Source: Acholeplasmataceae bacterium (GTDB lineage: Bacteria; Bacillota_I; Bacilli_A; Acholeplasmatales; Acholeplasmataceae). From it: a DNA stretch of 34,602 nucleotides. The stretch covers positions 1 to 34,602 of the forward strand of contig JANJXB010000116.1 in assembly GCA_024709245.1 (NCBI GenBank), read 5' to 3'. The position numbers were made by a program, and so were the translations under genes. Below the pieces are notes generated by a model. That model had not been told where the DNA came from, ran no database searches, and saw only the letters and a program-made list of their open reading frames with translations. Below, piece by piece: positions 33,553-34,602 of this stretch. Each line of letters opens with the position of its first letter. The stretch's first letter is position 1.

Positions 33553-33582
33553 TTGAAGTATTTCGTAGAAATATGATATAAT
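33553..33582 (+). promoter_or_regulatory. Upstream promoter of fakA (P1)
   Basis: TTGAAG (33553-33558), an 18-nt spacer and TATAAT (33577-33582), with TG one base before the -10. The stretch 33430-33734 (305 nt) holds no gene that I can support, only the rpmB promoter and two fakA promoters. Confidence 0.7.
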
Positions 33583-33613
33583 ACAGGTGAATATTAAACT
33601 TATTTAATGATAG

Positions 33614-33642
33614 TTGCAATATCAAATCTTTCATGCTATACT
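33614..33642 (+). promoter_or_regulatory. Downstream promoter of fakA (P2)
   Basis: TTGCAA (33614-33619), a 17-nt spacer and TATACT (33637-33642) with TG one base before the -10. It starts about 60 nt downstream of P1's start and leaves a leader of about 86 nt. Confidence 0.7.
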
Positions 33643-33734
33643 GTAAAAGTGCTAAAATGGAATGACCCCAAACCTTAAATATTTCTAAAAAACAAATAAC
33701 CTATAGTGAATAAATCATTCAGGGAGGATCATGT

Positions 33735-34602
33735 ATGGCAAACCAAACAGTCAGTGGAACTCTATTTAAAAAAATGGTAACAAATGGCGCAGTTAATCTT
33801 AAAAATAATCATAAAGAAATCGATCACTTAAACGTATTCCCGGTCCCAGATGGAGATACCGGAACCAACATGCAAATGACCATGATGGCAGGCATTAAAG
33901 AAGTTAACAATCTAGAATCACAATCGATTGTTGATATTTCAAAAATTTTATCCAGAGGTTTACTCATGGGTGCCAGAGGTAATTCTGGAGTTATCTTATC
34001 GCAATTCTTCCGCGGTGTCTATTCAGAAATCGCGAAAATCAATAATGGATCAGCAACCATTCAAGAATTCATTCAAGCTTTGGTGGGTGGCTATCAGATG
34101 GCATATCGTGCTGTCATGGATCCCGTTGAAGGAACCATCCTCACAGTGGTGAGAGAATCCGCTGAAAAAGTGGTTCGTGAATCTTCGAAGCTTCATAGCG
34201 TTGAAGAAGTCTTAAAGATTTATCTTGATCAAGCCAATGAAACATTACAGAAGACTCCAGAACTTCTACCCGTTTTGAAAGAAGCAGGTGTTGTCGATTC
34301 CGGTGGTGCAGGTTTCATTAAGATCATCGAAGGCTGGATGATGGCACTTGAAGGAAAAATGCTTAACGAAGCAGAAGCCAATTTCCAACCCCAACAAAGA
34401 GAACATTATCATGGTGCTGAAAATTTAGGCGCTGTCGATATTAAGTATGGCTATTGTACCGAATTTATTGTTAAACTTCACAAACCAGAAAAATTCAATG
34501 AGAACTTCATGAAGGATCCACTCAATCAAATGGGGGATTCACTCGTGGTGGTCACAGATGATGATCTTCTCAAAGTTCACGTTCATACCAACCAGCCAGG
34601 GG
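33735..34602 (+). CDS. fakA: Fatty acid kinase FakA / DAK2-domain protein (3' truncated by window)
   Basis: FakA phosphorylates exogenous fatty acids bound to FakB so that they can enter phospholipid synthesis. The visible 289 codons start MANQTVSGTLFKKM and include the DhaL-type nucleotide domain: FPVPDGDTGTNM (metal-binding Asp residues), ARGNSGVILSQFFRG and PVEGTILTVVRE. GVVDSGGAGF ends that domain, and the middle domain begins (DIKYGYCTEFIV). I start at the ATG at 33735, with AGGGAGG about 8 nt upstream. An ATG at 33731 is in another frame and soon stops. The asp23/yloU gene that usually lies just before it is missing. The gene continues past the window. Confidence 0.93.
   Translation, partial: MANQTVSGTLFKKMVTNGAVNLKNNHKEIDHLNVFPVPDGDTGTNMQMTMMAGIKEVNNLESQSIVDISKILSRGLLMGARGNSGVILSQFFRGVYSEIAKINNGSATIQEFIQALVGGYQMAYRAVMDPVEGTILTVVRESAEKVVRESSKLHSVEEVLKIYLDQANETLQKTPELLPVLKEAGVVDSGGAGFIKIIEGWMMALEGKMLNEAEANFQPQQREHYHGAENLGAVDIKYGYCTEFIVKLHKPEKFNENFMKDPLNQMGDSLVVVTDDDLLKVHVHTNQPG

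Noticed and set aside
33928-34152. 74-codon open frame on + in another frame at the right end
   Set aside because: It is a shadow of fakA, whose DGDTGTNM and ARGNSGVILSQ motifs lie in the true frame across the same bases.
1-34602. TGA read as Trp, as in many Mollicutes
   Set aside because: All genes use TGG for Trp, and several end in TGA at family-appropriate lengths, so the standard code applies.
1-34602. CRISPR arrays, insertion sequences, prophage genes, tRNA or rRNA genes
   Set aside because: No direct repeat series, transposase, integrase or phage-type gene was seen, and no tRNA or rRNA was recognised by eye. A tRNA or RNA scan could still find a short one that I missed.

Overview
The window reads as a chromosomal segment from a low-GC, Gram-positive-type bacterium. 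TGG is used for Trp, TGA works as a stop throughout (for example at the ends of malL, polC and sigma), and strong GGAGG-type ribosome sites and sigma-A-like promoters are common. PolC, a Phe T-box and the rlmN-rsgA-rpe-thiN-rpmB-fakA order point to the Bacilli/Mollicutes side of Firmicutes. A standard-code Mollicutes relative (Acholeplasmatales or Izemoplasmatales type) is my best guess, but this is inference and no marker here fixes the genus.

Region 1 (1-10670) is an intracellular glycogen/maltodextrin island: glgP (5' truncated), pulA and glgB on +; nplT and a LacI-family regulator on -; malL and malQ on +. The enzymes lack signal peptides. They together cover phosphorolysis, debranching, branching, hydrolysis and disproportionation of alpha-glucans. 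A perfect cre/LacI-type operator and a second palindrome lie in the divergent nplT/malL interval.

Region 2 (10716-13051) is a polar amino acid ABC importer operon on -. It is preceded by a leader of about 104 nt in which an intrinsic terminator competes with an 11-bp long-range pairing. This is a candidate riboswitch or attenuator that I cannot assign to a known class.

Region 3 (13186-15974) holds acpP and leuS, each with its own promoter and terminator.

Region 4 (16034-18690) is an ECF sigma factor, a co-translated single-pass membrane protein (probable anti-sigma), and a lipoprotein with an RsgI-like domain including the Asn-Pro motif. The operon and the lipoprotein gene carry the same ungapped promoter element, so they probably form one envelope-sensing regulon. 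I consider this the most novel system in the window.

Region 5 (18740-34602) is housekeeping: mnmM/mnmL-like tRNA modification genes on -, a membrane protein with polC, a Bax-inhibitor-like protein, T-box-pheS-pheT, rlmN-rsgA-rpe-thiN, rpmB on -, and the start of fakA, cut by the window end. No tRNA, rRNA, CRISPR array, insertion sequence or phage gene was seen.
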